From Patellaria atrata CBS 101060 (taxonomy: Eukaryota; Ascomycota; Dothideomycetes; Patellariales; Patellariaceae): a DNA stretch of 64,000 bases. Shown piece after piece: positions 23,326-35,558 of the stretch. Position numbers and translations under genes: made by a program. The stretch covers positions 162,394 to 226,393 of the forward strand of contig MU006116.1 of NCBI GenBank assembly GCA_010093705.1, read 5' to 3'. Positions within the stretch are counted from its first letter, which is position 1, and every line of letters starts with the position of its first letter. The notes beneath the pieces are model-generated. The model searched no databases, was not told the origin of the DNA, and saw nothing but the letters and a program-made list of their open reading frames with translations.

Positions 23326-25533
23326 TCTTGATCAGACCTCTGATGAGGTTCTACATAATTAGAGAAATAGATTGTGGCGACAAAGCTTGTCATAGAAAAT
23401 ACTATACATTGCAAGGTTACCAGGCAAGATATACAAATATACTGAACAGAATGCGTTCAACCTTGGATGTGCTATCGGGGAATAACATCAAAATCGTGGG
23501 CAGATGATAGGCCAATAACTAGTGCAAGGAAACATCGGAACAAACAGGGTATAGGGACAAGAATTTGCAATCAACTTGATGAACACTCGTTTCGAGATGA
23601 AAGAGAAAATTTTATACATTGTGCCAATCAGAGATATATGCAATAGTGAATAATGTAAAGTTTCATGCTTAGCCTGGAAATCATATCGAACTGCGGGGAG
23701 GTATGGTATTGCCAGGAGAAGAGATTCCAGGGAACCAGGTGTAAACAGTATCGTTGATCAAGGTGCAGGACCCACTTCGAGTTCTGAACCATTAGAAAGA
23801 CATGCTGTGTGTTTATCCTACCACGCCTGCCCCATGAGCTCGAGAACATACGAGCGGGTCCAACATTAGGATCTTAATGATTGAGATTCTATCGAAACCG
23901 GGCCTGCTCTGAAAAACTTTTCATTCAGAACTACTGACTTCAACGTATCTAGAATCTGGCTACGTTCACCGTACCCTCGAGGGATGTATTGAGCTTGTTT
24001 TGATACCGCAGAGGTGAACCCTCGGACATTGCATCTAGGAATTCGCATAATATATCTTGAATAGCGCTTCTTTAATCTGCTTACTCTGGTTGAAATCGTG
24101 TAATATGAAACTGAAAACAACTGGATATCAAGAATCGGAGCCGATTCCTATGGCAAGGAATTGAGCCAGGATGTTCTATGAGTGGATTAAAAGAGCATGA
24201 GGAGAGGTTTGGTTGACTAAAATGAGGAGTTGGAGCAAAGAGGAGTATCTGAATGTGATGTCTGACGTTTGATGATGGAAAGATAATATAGAATAATGAC
24301 TTGAGAATCACATAAGGTGTTTTGACACGCGGTTACCCCACCGATGCCTCAGAATAAATTGATTACCACATGGATGGTAACTGGTAATTGACAAGATTCT
24401 GAGAATTTACCATTTCTCATGCGAAATCCCATTTTCCGTCTAATGCAAAGGGAAGATCCTAATAACTTAGACGTATGTTAGGCTTTGATATTTTGCTAAA
24501 AGTATATGTGTACGGTTGGGCCTTGTTGCAAGTAGTTCAGTCATGACACTGGACTCCGAAGGAGATGCAAGTTATCAGTTTGAAACAAACTGTTGGATGT
24601 TCCCAGCTCTTACTGAGACTGACACCATCTATGCTGTCAATTGTTTGCTCCCTAGATGATCCATTATATTGACCGTACAACTAAAGCACACGTGTGAAGA
24701 CATGGGTTACATATCATAATACTGAGGCACTCATTACTGAAGAGAACAATAGGTATACGGAGAACATAGGCTGTTTTCGATAAACTGTCTGAAGATGTTT
24801 CACAACCACAAGCTTGTCATCATCGAAGAGATGGGAAAGAGCGTCCAGGTGGTCTTATCCAGTGAACGATGGTATAGCAGGCATTCGCTTTCAATTGAAG
24901 GTACGAGTGCGACAAAAGTATGATGAGCTCGAGGGTTTTGAGGAAGATAAAAGTGGGAGGCGAAGAGTTCAAAGGCTTGGGAAGGAAATCCAAATTTATT
25001 CTTCCTAAACCCGCAACCAATCTGCCCAGAACATCTTCTCCTCCGAATACAAAAGTAATAACAAATCTTACAGAGTAGATATAGAAATGCTGTTTAAGTT
25101 CATTCTACTTACTTCCTCGGATACAAAAACCTCCAAAAATCTACAATTTCCTTCACTGCGTCGTGGCATTCCTCGCCTACTGCACATAATACAGCACAGC
25201 ACAGTACAGTGCAATCGCTCTACTCATTAAGTTTCTCTCCGGCTCTTCTACATAGAAGTCCAGAACATACGAAAAGTACATAAGCATACACAAGGCTTGA
25301 CCGTATACGCAATGTAGATCAGTCGAGACTCCAGGATTAACAGTCCGCGGGTAGTTATTCTGTCAATGTAGAACTATGGAGACATAAAGGGATTAGGAAC
25401 AATGCAATTCGGTATCAATTCCAAATAACTTGAGTTCATCAGGTGCACAGAAAGACCGTCCATCCGTTACCGCATCGCTCCAGGCATAAGACAGCATTTC
25501 AACCATCACCTACTCGTATCTGTCACTGAATCT
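23326..25533. other. 2.2-kb gene-free interval
   Basis: AT-rich spacer with short unsupported frames; it includes TACAGTAC words near 25200. No gene, RNA or transposon end is recognised. Confidence 0.5.
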
Positions 25534-26075
25534 CTACAACAATATCGCGCCTGCTCCCACGGCAGCAGCCCCCATAACTCCTCCGACCACGCCTAACATT
25601 CCCGTAGGTCTCGGAGCCGCCCCAGTGGCCGCTTCAACCACGACTCGCACCGCCTCCGATCCGATGCTTTCGTAGTAGTCGCGCATATCTTGTGGAAGCC
25701 TAGTATACCAGGCCGGCGTCGTAGTATACGTCACAACCGTATCGGTCGCAGTTACGCCTTCGGGGATATCGGTTGCTGTTGCTGCGATCGACTCGAGTGC
25801 AGCGATTGCCGAGGTGAATTGTGGCTGGGCCGTGAGGTGAGTAATGTACGTTGATGCCGCAACGGCGACGCGCGAAGCTGCAGCAGAAGCCTTAGAATGG
25901 TTAGTTCTAGTTCATACATTGCGAAGGTTGGATGGCGTGGAGGACATGAGGGACTTACGTCCTTCGTATTGGTGAAGGTTGCTAAAGCGGTTGTGCTGTC
26001 AATGATGATGAAGTCTCCTTCGACATGGATGACTGCGAAGGAGGCGATGAGGGTAGATAAGATTGAGAGGCGCAT
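25534..26075 (-). CDS. Small probable GPI-anchored secreted protein
   Basis: Two exons, 26075-25959 and 25890-25534, with a 68-bp phase-0 intron, give 157 residues. The N-terminus has a signal peptide (MRLSILSTLIASFAVIHVEG). The middle is Ala/Thr-rich (ATATDIPEGVTATDTVV, then YTTTPAWYTRLPQDMR). The C-terminus is small residues followed by a hydrophobic run, VVGGVMGAAAVGAGAILL, as in GPI-attachment signals. It contains no cysteine. Proteins of this layout (signal peptide, Ala/Thr-rich body, short motif of the type TPAWYTxLPxDV, GPI tail) are common in ascomycete cell walls and have no known function. Its promoter contains a 10-bp tandem repeat. Confidence 0.74.
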
Positions 26076-26872
26076 GTTGGGTATTTAATACTGGTAAAGC
26101 TGTTGAATAGAAAAAAAGGAATGGAAGTGAGAAAGATATCTTAAAAATAGGTATGTTTACCTTGGAATCGTAAGTGCCTATCTTATCCAAAGGTTTGGGA
26201 ACAGAGCTTACCTTATATACCTTATATACCTTATATACCCTATACGTATATCAGGAAGGATCCATTGGAAATACAGTTCTAGTCAAACTTGATTTTTGGT
26301 GTGACAAGCTGGCGGAGTGACTTCACTGATGACAACCACGTACTGTGCATAGTTGGGATCACAGCCTCCATCCAGTTATATTTACTGTAGTCAAGAAAAG
26401 CGTTGCTAATCTTAGAATCTGATATGCATAAGAATCCTACAGAAAGGTCTAATAATGATTCAGAACTTAAAGAATTGAGTGGAGGAATAGCGGCGAACAA
26501 AGATCTACAGTAGGGGGTTAACGGTAGGGATCCGCAAGGCTGAGTCCCTTAGCTCTCGTATGGGGCTAACACTTACAATGCAGGTAATACCAATTCCGTA
26601 TCAACCCTTTTGAACATTTGATTGAAGCTGTTTCATTGATCATGATACAGATTGCAGTTGTTGGTCTTTTCAAACTCCCAATTAACCAACTTCCCGGCCT
26701 CTTGTAGCTTATACGCTTGTACCATGCTATCGACAATAAAAGTTCTATCAAGCTATCGGAAATGATCAATCATCCCTCATGACCATCCTGCATATCTAGG
26801 CCATTTCCCCTATCCTTATATGCCAAGCTGTGTAGCGAATACCGCACAGATATCCACCATCTTTAAGCTCGT
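26076..26872. other. Intergenic with short tandem repeat
   Basis: Promoter of the GPI protein and 3' flank of the 911-residue gene. Apart from the 10-bp repeat at 26211-26241 I see nothing. Confidence 0.5.
26211..26241. repeat. CCTTATATAC tandem repeat, three units
   Basis: Three copies of a 10-bp TA-rich unit lie 136-166 bp upstream of the GPI-protein start. They could act as overlapping TATA-like elements. Confidence 0.75.
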
Positions 26873-29660
26873 TCATTCCCATTCTTTCCAGAGTTTCGCG
26901 AGCCGATTCATCTCCTGATCTATCCATACTGGATCTGCTGCACCACTATGATATCCATATCCAAGTCGTCCTTCTAATAATCTCTTCAACCTCTTATGTT
27001 GCCCCTGCAAATCCAGTTCGGCCTTCTTCCTTTCCGTTGCTTTGCGAACAAGATATGCTATATCATTATCTTCAATAGCTATTGCAAATATATGACGCAT
27101 GCGGTGACTGTACAGCTGGCAAGAGTTTCCAGAGCTAAGATTCGGCCCTGGTAAGTCCTCACCTGGTGCGTAGGTTGGAGTGGAGTTGAACTTGGCCGCG
27201 ATGCTCGAGCCTGCACGAACGTGTGGATATACGATGTGTTCGTAACACTCTTCGCATACGGTGAATTCAGGGAGACCTGGGATGAAATGCCAAAGCTGAT
27301 CTAGCATGATATTATCTCTATTACATTCTGGTTTGTATGAGTTCTCCTTTATAAGATTGAGCAACGGACCTAGGTCGGGTTTTCTTCTCTTCCTCTGGGC
27401 TGTAGAGTCAATGTCAACCATGAGATCAATATATTTGGGAAATCTAGAACTTTGTACGCGAAGCGAGCAGAGACGTTTGGCGCGCGAGTCACGAGAAGAT
27501 GTGCGTGTTATACGACTGCGAAGAGTAGGAAACAGCGCCTCTAAGAATTTCATGTCCCGGGAGCAAATTCGAAAGTTAGGAACGCGCTCGTTATAGTCAT
27601 CAGTGACAGTGTACCATGTTCCCGCAGCTTCCAAGGTGCCGGGACATGGTTTCTCTGTTTCCGTCAAGGTTGCTAGGGCGTAGAGCAGGGCCAGGTCACC
27701 ACGTTTTTGCTTTATCGTAAGCAACCATGCGAACCGGAACCAGGGCGACCCAAAATCGCAGCGTATTTCCGTCCCTAATGGACGCTTACTAGCTGGTTTA
27801 AAGTACTTTCTAAACTCAGTAGGGGTGATGATAGAATCTAGACATGAAGGACAGATATCAAAGTTCGGGCACCCTTCTAAGGTAAACCAATCGTCGAATT
27901 TCGTTTCATAATTAGGTCGAGGACATGGAGGCAAAATCAGTGCATCAGAATTTGACTTGGAGTCGTCGTTATGTGCATCTCTACCGGAAGATGATGACTT
28001 CTTATGCCCCAGTGGTATATGCTGTGCTAAGTTTGGAGTTTCTGGATCCCTGATAGGAGTAGCCGGCCCTCTGGGATGCAAAGAGTCTCTCATAGAAGGG
28101 CTTTGAGGTGTCGATGGGCCAGATTGGTATTTGGGGGCTGGGTTTACGGTTACGTGCATATTTGGTGCAGCCGTTTGATACTTCTCTTCGGAGGGCATCA
28201 TGGTGTTCATGTCATCTTCCGGGTAGGGTAAAGGTGCTTTTTCCGGCCTTATAGGGGCCGGACCCTGCACGTTAACGAGGGGAGGAGTTGGGAGTGATTC
28301 TTGTCTCAATAATGATGGTGGTCGTGCCGCTAATTTCGCTCGTTCTTTGTCCACGGGAGGCCAAGTTGAGGGATGGTTGGATGGAGGAATATCGTACCAT
28401 GACGGGTCGATTGGAGACCCTAATGGTGAAGATGATCTTGACCCCTCGTATGACCCTGCTCTTGAGAGAGGGTTGATCTTCGCGTGAGAAGATCTGGGAG
28501 AAGGATTTTGGGATGGTAAAGGAGAGCCAGACCTTGAGTCTAAAGTTCGGTTGTCGTTATGTCTAGAAAGATCCCGGAACCTGTTCGATGGTGCAGTTTC
28601 TTCCCCGGACGTCTCGGAAACGGATGTTGTTGTTTGGATTCGTGATGCTAAAGGAGGTGTAACTGAAGATGGTGAAGTAGAGGGCTTTTGATCCCTGTTC
28701 CTATCCGACCTTGTTATGTCGGGCTTCTTGGAACCAGCTTGTTCTGCAAAGTCGTGTACAGAAGTCTTTGAAACGTTTTTCTCTAGATCCGTCGCTACGA
28801 AAGAGTATCGCGCGGGCTTACGGTTTGCTCTTAATCTATCAACATCTCCAAGGTCAGGGTCGGAATCTTCAACAGCTTCACTATTATTGCCGGATGTTGA
28901 CCCGGCTGATCCGTACGTGCTCTCACGTGAGAGTCTAGAGTCAGTGTGTCGAGACGGCCTTGGGTCGTATCTTTGGGAATCTCTTTGTGTTAGTACGCTT
29001 CGAGGAGTGGCATTGGTCGGCGTAATTGGGTCTGTTGATAATAAGTAGTCCCCCGCCGATGGCTTTATATCTTCGGTTGATACTTTCGAAAAGGAGTACG
29101 GCGAAGGCTCACGTCTCTGTAGAATGGGGATATCGAATTCTGCAGTCGGACTGGAAAAGCCATTGTCATTGTGCTCTCTGGGTCTTCTACGTTTCTCCTT
29201 TTCAGATACGGTAATACCAGATGGCGGCTCTTCCAGTCTCCCGTCAGAGACGAGTACAAATCGTGTCTCATCATTTGGTCGTTCTATTTCATCTAAGAGA
29301 GATTCCTGATCAACAGCTCCTCGACTGGGGACATCATCATCATCTTTGTGCTTTGTGGGCTTGTACTCTCTCGCTAAGGATTTTAGCTCCTCCTCGACAA
29401 AAGGACTAGGAGGCCATTGCTGTTTCCTTGCCTTATGCTCCGAGTGATTTAGGTACGTTCGAGGTTCCCGGTATTGAGAGTAAGCGTAGCGGGGCTCGAA
29501 CCGTTCGGATGGAGGGTCCGACTGTCTAATAGATACAAAAAATTAGATACGGTATGTACCAAGAAGAGACAACTTACCTTGAGTACCTGGGATTAGATTC
29601 CCTCGACCTTGAGAAAGAATCCTGCCTGCGGGAGTAATGATTTGAATCGTAAGAATACAT
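26873..29660 (-). CDS. Conserved fungal protein with disordered Ser/Arg-rich N-terminus
   Basis: Exon 1 (29660-29578) encodes MYSYDSNHYSRRQDSFSRSR and joins over a 52-bp intron to one long exon (29525-26873), giving 911 residues. The frame is open throughout, and 28354 is only an internal GTG. Residues 1 to about 560 are low-complexity and rich in Ser, Arg, Pro and Asp, with many RS/SR and SP sites. The C-terminal 330 residues look folded: CPNFDICPSC (CxxC at 586-589), then ITPTEFRKYF, a Trp-rich helical stretch, and a second CxxC (785-788) in VCEECYEHIVYPHV. The two CxxC pairs could bind one zinc ion. I believe this is a conserved Pezizomycotina family without known function; the SR-rich part suggests a nuclear protein, but that is inference. 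Confidence 0.86.
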
Positions 29661-31095
29661 GCAAGCAACGTTCGCTTCGTGATAGATAACCCAACCTATT
29701 CTAAGGGATATGATGGATGAACGAGGAGAGAGCTAGAGACTTTGAATGTTTGCTGCTTCGGAATGAGCAGTATAATAATTAGTGATGAGTCTGTACGAAG
29801 AAAACACAAAGGCGGTTAGGTGCAATATCCAATTGGGGTTGGACTTGGGAGCTTGTCCTGGTGGATTTTGCAGCTTGCTGACGTTTGGCTGCGTCTTATG
29901 CCAATTCGAGCCACCAGACAGGACAAGGAGTCGTACTGTACAGTAGAGAGAGCTATTGCCATGAGGAAACAATTTGGCGGTGAAGCGCCAACTCAGAAAC
30001 CGTGAACTCACCACCCAACGGAATCAATAATGCGATGAAGTACAAGATAATAAAGATAAATCCAGTGATCTGATCCACTGCGTTGGCGCTGTGGCGTTGC
30101 GATCTACCATTCACCCATCTTAAACACTACAACTTTCTATAAGGCTGAAACGCTTTTTATTTCCGTACATACTCGATCCTACTCTCTATTATTTTCTCAG
30201 TGGTTAAGAGACCTTTCAGATGATCAAACACTCTGTCTAAAGTTAGAGCGACCTCTTTGAGCGCATTCTCAATTCTAGATTCTAATGTAGTTCCATTGCT
30301 GACTCGATACAGACCATACATCCACCTACAGTGCCACCAAGGATCGATTTAAAAAGTACGAGCAAAGCATGAGGCCTGCAGTGCAGTCAGGATAGCTTAG
30401 GCGGTACAGGAGATTCAATACGGTGGTTTCCTTTTCTAATTTCTGGTGTGCTTTAGCGGCCGTATACGTAAAAGAACAAGACAAGAACTGCGACTGCACT
30501 ACGAGTATCTAACAACGGGACCTGTAGAGGTAGAACTACAGTACATCTAAGCCATGACTTGCGGCTCACACCCGTTTTAGACGTATGCATGCACTCAGCT
30601 AGTCAGCTTTGTAAGGTCTAGACCTGGGACTCGGAAACGTAAGGCAAGGTAGTACCTTAGTACAAAATCTCGTGGAAGGGTGAACGTGTAGATTCATGGC
30701 ATGCGGCAAGATTGACTAACCAATCTGCAGGCCAGCACGACTACTACCATTCTGTTTGGCATGCATACCGCCCCTTTCCACCGGTTGCTGGTTCTAGCGG
30801 ATCGAGCAAGGTGTGTCAAGAAGGTACAATATAGTCCCTAATTTTCTTAACGAGATATCACGATAACACCGGTTGGCCGTAATTCAGGGTACTTAGGATA
30901 ACGGAAGGGGCTTGGTATATGAACCAACCTTTCACCGTTCAGCGGGCCATGTAAAGACCTTCGACCTTGACCTAGAAGACAATACCGTCATCCCGATCAA
31001 TGCGAGGGTCAATATTGTATGTACATGGTCATACTAATGAGCTTCCGTTGCGCTATAAATTAAGCTTGATATGGTAGATACTGGAATCGGTCGCA
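29661..31095. other. 1.4-kb intergenic region
   Basis: Promoter of the 911-residue gene and 3' flank of the SDR gene. It contains the perfect palindrome TACTGTACAGTA at 29934-29945. I see no gene. Confidence 0.5.
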
Positions 31096-32260
31096 TCACC
31101 ATGGATAGATCTACTCTCCGTTACTATAAATTACCTCTTCCAGTGGAGGGTTGACTCACCTGATTCTGCCACGTCCAAAAGGTGCCGCTATGCTGAATAC
31201 CTTTACTTTGTATCACATCGATCATGGCGGTTACGGACTGCTCTGGTGTGATGACGCCCTCGATTTCCCAAGGGACGTTGATGTTAGACATGTCACTATT
31301 GGAATATCAGATACATATCGTGTACAATGATATACTAAACTTACGTGGCAACCTCCCCTGGGTGCATCGCAAGGATGATGGTATCGTCATCCTTTCGTCT
31401 TAATTCTGCCGCCATATGCTGAACAGGATTAACTCAAGGACAGAGTTGTATATTTGGAATCTTACTCGGAGTGCTTGGTTCAACGCAGCTTTCGAGGCAG
31501 CATATGCGGCGAAACTGTTATGTCCATACCATTTAACACACATATTGCTGCAACAACTGCCGCAACAAAAGGAAGAGGATATCATACCCATCTTCCACCT
31601 CACGAAAATTACCAGCCGAGCCAGAATCGCTCGACATGAATACAATAGTTCCTATGGGAATACTGGTCTGCAACAGTTTCTGAGCTGTAATTATCGGACC
31701 AATTGTGTTGGTGTGAAGATGAAACGCAAATTCATCAAATGAACTGATGGTTCTTAGTAAAGATGGTGGAATTTCATTATACTCGAACACGGATTGATCA
31801 ACTTACGTTTCTGTAGCTCTCTGCATGTACGAATCAACAGATTTTCTGGAAGAGATTCAAAGAAATGCTTACATTTGGGTATCTCAAAACACCAGCATTG
31901 AGCACAACATAATCGATTTTCAGATTAGGTATAGCAACAAGCTGGGTAACGAAATTCTAGAGTAGACAGAAATCAGATAAGAACAATAATAGATTAGTAT
32001 CGTTTGCGTATCCTTACAACTATAGAAGCTTCCGAGAGTATGTCACAGATAAACATTTGACATCTACCATGATCACCTCCAGCTTGTCCCCAGAGAGCAG
32101 AGGCGTGGTCAGCGTTAGTTTCGCGAACAGTTGCTATAATGCGTTCTTCCCGGGCAAGGAGCTGGCGGACAAATTCGAGACCAATCCCTCTGCTTGCTCC
32201 GACGATGACCCAGGTGGTATTTTCTTGGTCCGAGTACAACGCATCAGGTATCTGGTTCAT
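31096..32260 (-). CDS. Short-chain dehydrogenase, C-factor-like, eight exons
   Basis: Exons are 32260-32018, 31956-31873, 31820-31807, 31743-31588, 31514-31466, 31418-31345, 31295-31160 and 31110-31096. They sum to 771 nt and 256 residues in one frame. Exon 3 is only 14 nt and the last exon 15 nt (IYPW and stop); the C-factor family ends in a YPW-type tail, which supports it. The NAD(P)-binding loop is VGASRGIG (Gly21-Gly27), followed by LNAG, Ser151/152 in FMSSDSG, and the catalytic pair Tyr170/Lys174 in YAASK. It should be a cytosolic NAD(P)H-dependent oxidoreductase, like CsgA/C-factor proteins; the substrate is unknown. It is divergent from cytochrome c, 742 bp apart. Confidence 0.91.
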
Positions 32261-33002
32261 TGTTGAAGCTGGAAATCGACGCAGGAAAACGCGATGGAGA
32301 ATGTACGAATAGCGCCGTGCATGCTAGCTGCAGATAAAGTCACAAAGAGATTTTGTCAAATTACATGTACTTTCACTATTTAGAATATGGGCGGAGCAGT
32401 AGTAGTGGAGGGAGTGAGGAACTTGTTAAAGTACAATACATAAGATAGGCGACTGTGCTAAAAACCGGGAAATCTTACTGCGCTGATGGAGAGCGATGAT
32501 CAATGAAAGATAAAGACTTGAACACTTTACGAAGAATAATGAGATGACCTGAGATGAGATAGGATATAACTCTCGCTATTATTAGGTTATTATTATTACT
32601 TTACGGTAGGTCCTGAAAACGGTTCGGTGGTTAGGTCAGGTCGGAACAAACAACGGCGGACATACCTTACAACATTTCATCATTTCTGTTGCCTTCGTGC
32701 CTTCCCATCATCCGTTTCGTTCCTGCCCTCACCACCACCCGGAACCCGCCGAAGTTCCCGGCAGTTTTTCGTTTAAACAACTTGGATTGGGGCTCTCGCA
32801 TTTCAACCAATAATATCAGGCCCGTTGTAAAGTGACCAGTGCCTCCGTCATTCAAACCTTGCAGCTTTTTCTTTTCTAGTTTCCCTCTCCGAACTTCATC
32901 AACTTTCCATCAGCTCCCAGCTTTTTCCTCTATCGCATCTTCATATCTTTCCGGCGTCTATCGATTTACCATTAATCAACCTGTATCTCAATATCTCTCA
33001 CA
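32261..33002. other. Divergent promoter of SDR and cytochrome c genes
   Basis: This 742-bp spacer contains the promoters of both genes. The part next to cytochrome c is strongly pyrimidine-rich on the plus strand (about 32860-33000), as in highly expressed fungal genes. Confidence 0.6.
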
Positions 33003-33738
33003 ATGGGTGGTTTTGAAGAAGGTACGTTCATCATCCCTTAGCAACCGTCTTTCTTACCTTCCGAAGACACGGACGGCAAACTTTCATCCTTTCAAACTCC
33101 TTGTTCATCGGCCATTGAGTTGTCTCCATCATCCCTACGCATTATCCCATGAGTGGTGAAGCTTTCGACTGTGTTTCTTGCTCTGGCAAGCTGTTGAGGC
33201 TCACTGGCGCAAATCCCACACTCGGAAGGGCGTTCTCTCCCGTTCATCCGTGTGCTCGCATCTCAAACTCTTCGTGATCCCCACTCAATGCGGTTGATTC
33301 TGACTTTGCTTCTATAGGTGACGCTAAGAAGGGTGCTACCCTTTTCAAGGTATGGATAAACCCGTCATCGCGAGATTCTTTCATTACCATTTTCTAACGT
33401 CATCCAGACCCGCTGTGCACAATGCCACACATTAGAAGAGGGTGGTGGGAACAAGATCGGCCCTAATCTTCACGGTCTTTTTGGCCGCAAGACTGGTCAA
33501 GTTGAAGGCTTCTCCTATACCGACGCGAACAAGCAAAAGGGCATTACTTGGGATGAGTCAACTCTGGTAGGAGATCTCACGACGTTGGTTATATTGTGCG
33601 TGCTAATAGGACCTTCAGTTCGAATACCTAGAAAACCCCAAGAAATATATCCCCGGTACCAAAATGGCGTTCGGTGGTCTCAAGAAGCCTAAGGACCGAA
33701 ACGACCTGATCACCCATTTGCGCGAGGCCACCAAATAG
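33003..33738 (+). CDS. CYC1: Cytochrome c
   Basis: Four exons (33003-33021, 33318-33349, 33408-33566, 33619-33738) give 109 residues. Exon 1 is 19 nt (MGGFEEG) and is followed by a 296-bp intron, then short introns. Haem is bound through Cys20 and Cys23 of CAQCH, with His24 and Met86 (in GTKMAFGG) as axial ligands. The body has all conserved stretches, including [14 protein letters not shown] and [15 protein letters not shown]. The protein carries electrons from complex III to complex IV in the mitochondrial intermembrane space. No presequence is present, as normal for this protein. The long first intron after a tiny first exon may carry enhancing elements. Confidence 0.98.
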
Positions 33739-35558
33739 ATACCTCATTATTTATTTTCCGCCAACCTCTTCATTCCTTTCTCGACAATCGCAGACTTCGC
33801 GCAATGGAACTAGCTGTTTTCCTTGATCACTTTCACCTCTTGTACCATCAGAATAGACTTAAGAAAGGGGTTAGCCGGGACTGGTTGTATATCTAATTCT
33901 TCCTGCATGCAACTACAGTACTTCTTTGGCTTCTTGTATCATAACTAGCATCAGAGCGAGCGCCATCTTGGGTCATAACGTCAGGAAGTGTTTATTTGAT
34001 GAGATTCCTCTCCACTTTAGTATACAAATGATAGCCAACGTGTCTGGTATTGTTGACCATCAGTTCAGTGAAATCCTATTCATCACAGTCCGATGCTGAC
34101 ACCCTGCTCAAGTAAATTAAAAGGGGTCATTGAAGTACTGTATTAGTCCCCTTCGAAGTGTTAATACGTGTTCGTCGACTCCTTCACTGTGCCTTAGTTC
34201 GAAGCAATGACTTAAGGTACTGACTTGTGAAGCCACTTCGTTCCTCTCCTAACTTTGTGGGCAATAAGTTCCGGACGCGAAAAACTTTCTGCTCTCCGAA
34301 CCTCTCGGTATACCGTCCTAAGGTAGTGTCGTATACCAAGAAGGCAGAATCGCCCTTCAGAGTAAGTGTATATTGACATTGAAGGCTTCCATCTGGCTAT
34401 AGTTGTCTCCTAGCCAGGACGATGATCAAGTTGAGTTTAGATTTCTCATTATTGTTTAACCTTGGGGATCCTTGCCCTTGGACAGAAACACCTGAGGATA
34501 CTAGCTTCCATTTTGCCAGTAGTAGGAGTTTTCAGGAGTCTCAGGAGAAGTTCAGCGCGGAAGTTTCCCGAATGCTACACTTGCTCTTGTCGTAGCTTGA
34601 AGCACGTGCCGAGGAGACATTTCCTTTAGCCTCCACCTCATCTCTACCTTACTCTCTAATAAGATGGTTCTACTCTTCTATAGGCTTCCGAAAGTTTGAC
34701 CCACACTTTAGACGCGCCTCCGCGAAAGTTTGGGCAGGTGACTTGCTCGACCGGTCCGATTAGAAAATAAAGCCTCGTGTGAGTAGTGGTAATTCCCTTG
34801 TTTATTCAAAGCTTGCATGTCATAAAAGGCCTCTCCGTCTATTAAAAGAGATAATAAGAAAAAGGATGAAGAAAAAGAAATAGGAAATAAAAAAGAAAAA
34901 AGAAAAAAGAAAGTAAAGAGGATGAAAACAAGCATAACAAGAGGTGCAGTCGAAGAACGGCTGCAGCGATCGTGGGGTAGAATTACCCTTCCTGCCGAAT
35001 TTGGCGAGGGCGTGCAAGGAAGGAACTTTGGTTACCTTTAACGGCTGTGCGGAGTTCAATTCTTAGCGTCGACATCGGAGCTTCGTCCACCACCAAAGAC
35101 CAACAACCGAAGGGGACCATCGAGAACTGATTACGGTAAGGGTGTCGACGTGATGACTGGATCCCGACAGCGATTCTTCTTTGCATCCTCATACCATCCG
35201 TGTCAATAATGCCAACAAATGTTTACTCTTGAAGTATAATTGCATTGCCTTCTTTGTCCTCTCGCCGAACCGATTGGAACCATCACAGCTTCACTGTATA
35301 ATAGTTCTATATCCTCGGTTGAAGCTTCACGTCACTGGGGGTTATCGACAGACCGTACTCTCAAACACGCAACGACTACAACATCGATATCCCCTGAATA
35401 TCTATTGCTGAAATACATTCCATCTGAAATCTGCTTTCCTTTATCCGCAAAACCTCCGTTCCCTTGTGGTCTGCACTTTGCGTCCAGTGGACGACTTTTT
35501 CCAAATTGAAGTGCCTCGTGGTAGAGGGAGGCCTTTTGGCCCCGATTGATAGCCCATC
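33739..35558. other. 1.8-kb intergenic region with polypurine tract
   Basis: 3' flank of cytochrome c and promoter of PDH kinase. The only notable structure is the purine tract at 34845-34930. I see no gene. Confidence 0.5.
34845..34930. repeat. Polypurine tract
   Basis: About 85 bp consist almost only of A and G on the plus strand, with a few T/C interruptions. Such tracts can form triplex DNA or exclude nucleosomes. Confidence 0.6.

Noticed and set aside
27306-29409. Plus-strand frames opposite the 911-residue gene
   Set aside because: The minus-strand frame is continuous with a supported splice and start; the opposite frames are short and biased only by its codons.
29485-29510. tRNA-like B box on the minus strand
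   Set aside because: It falls inside the coding exon of the 911-residue gene (codons for ERFEPR).
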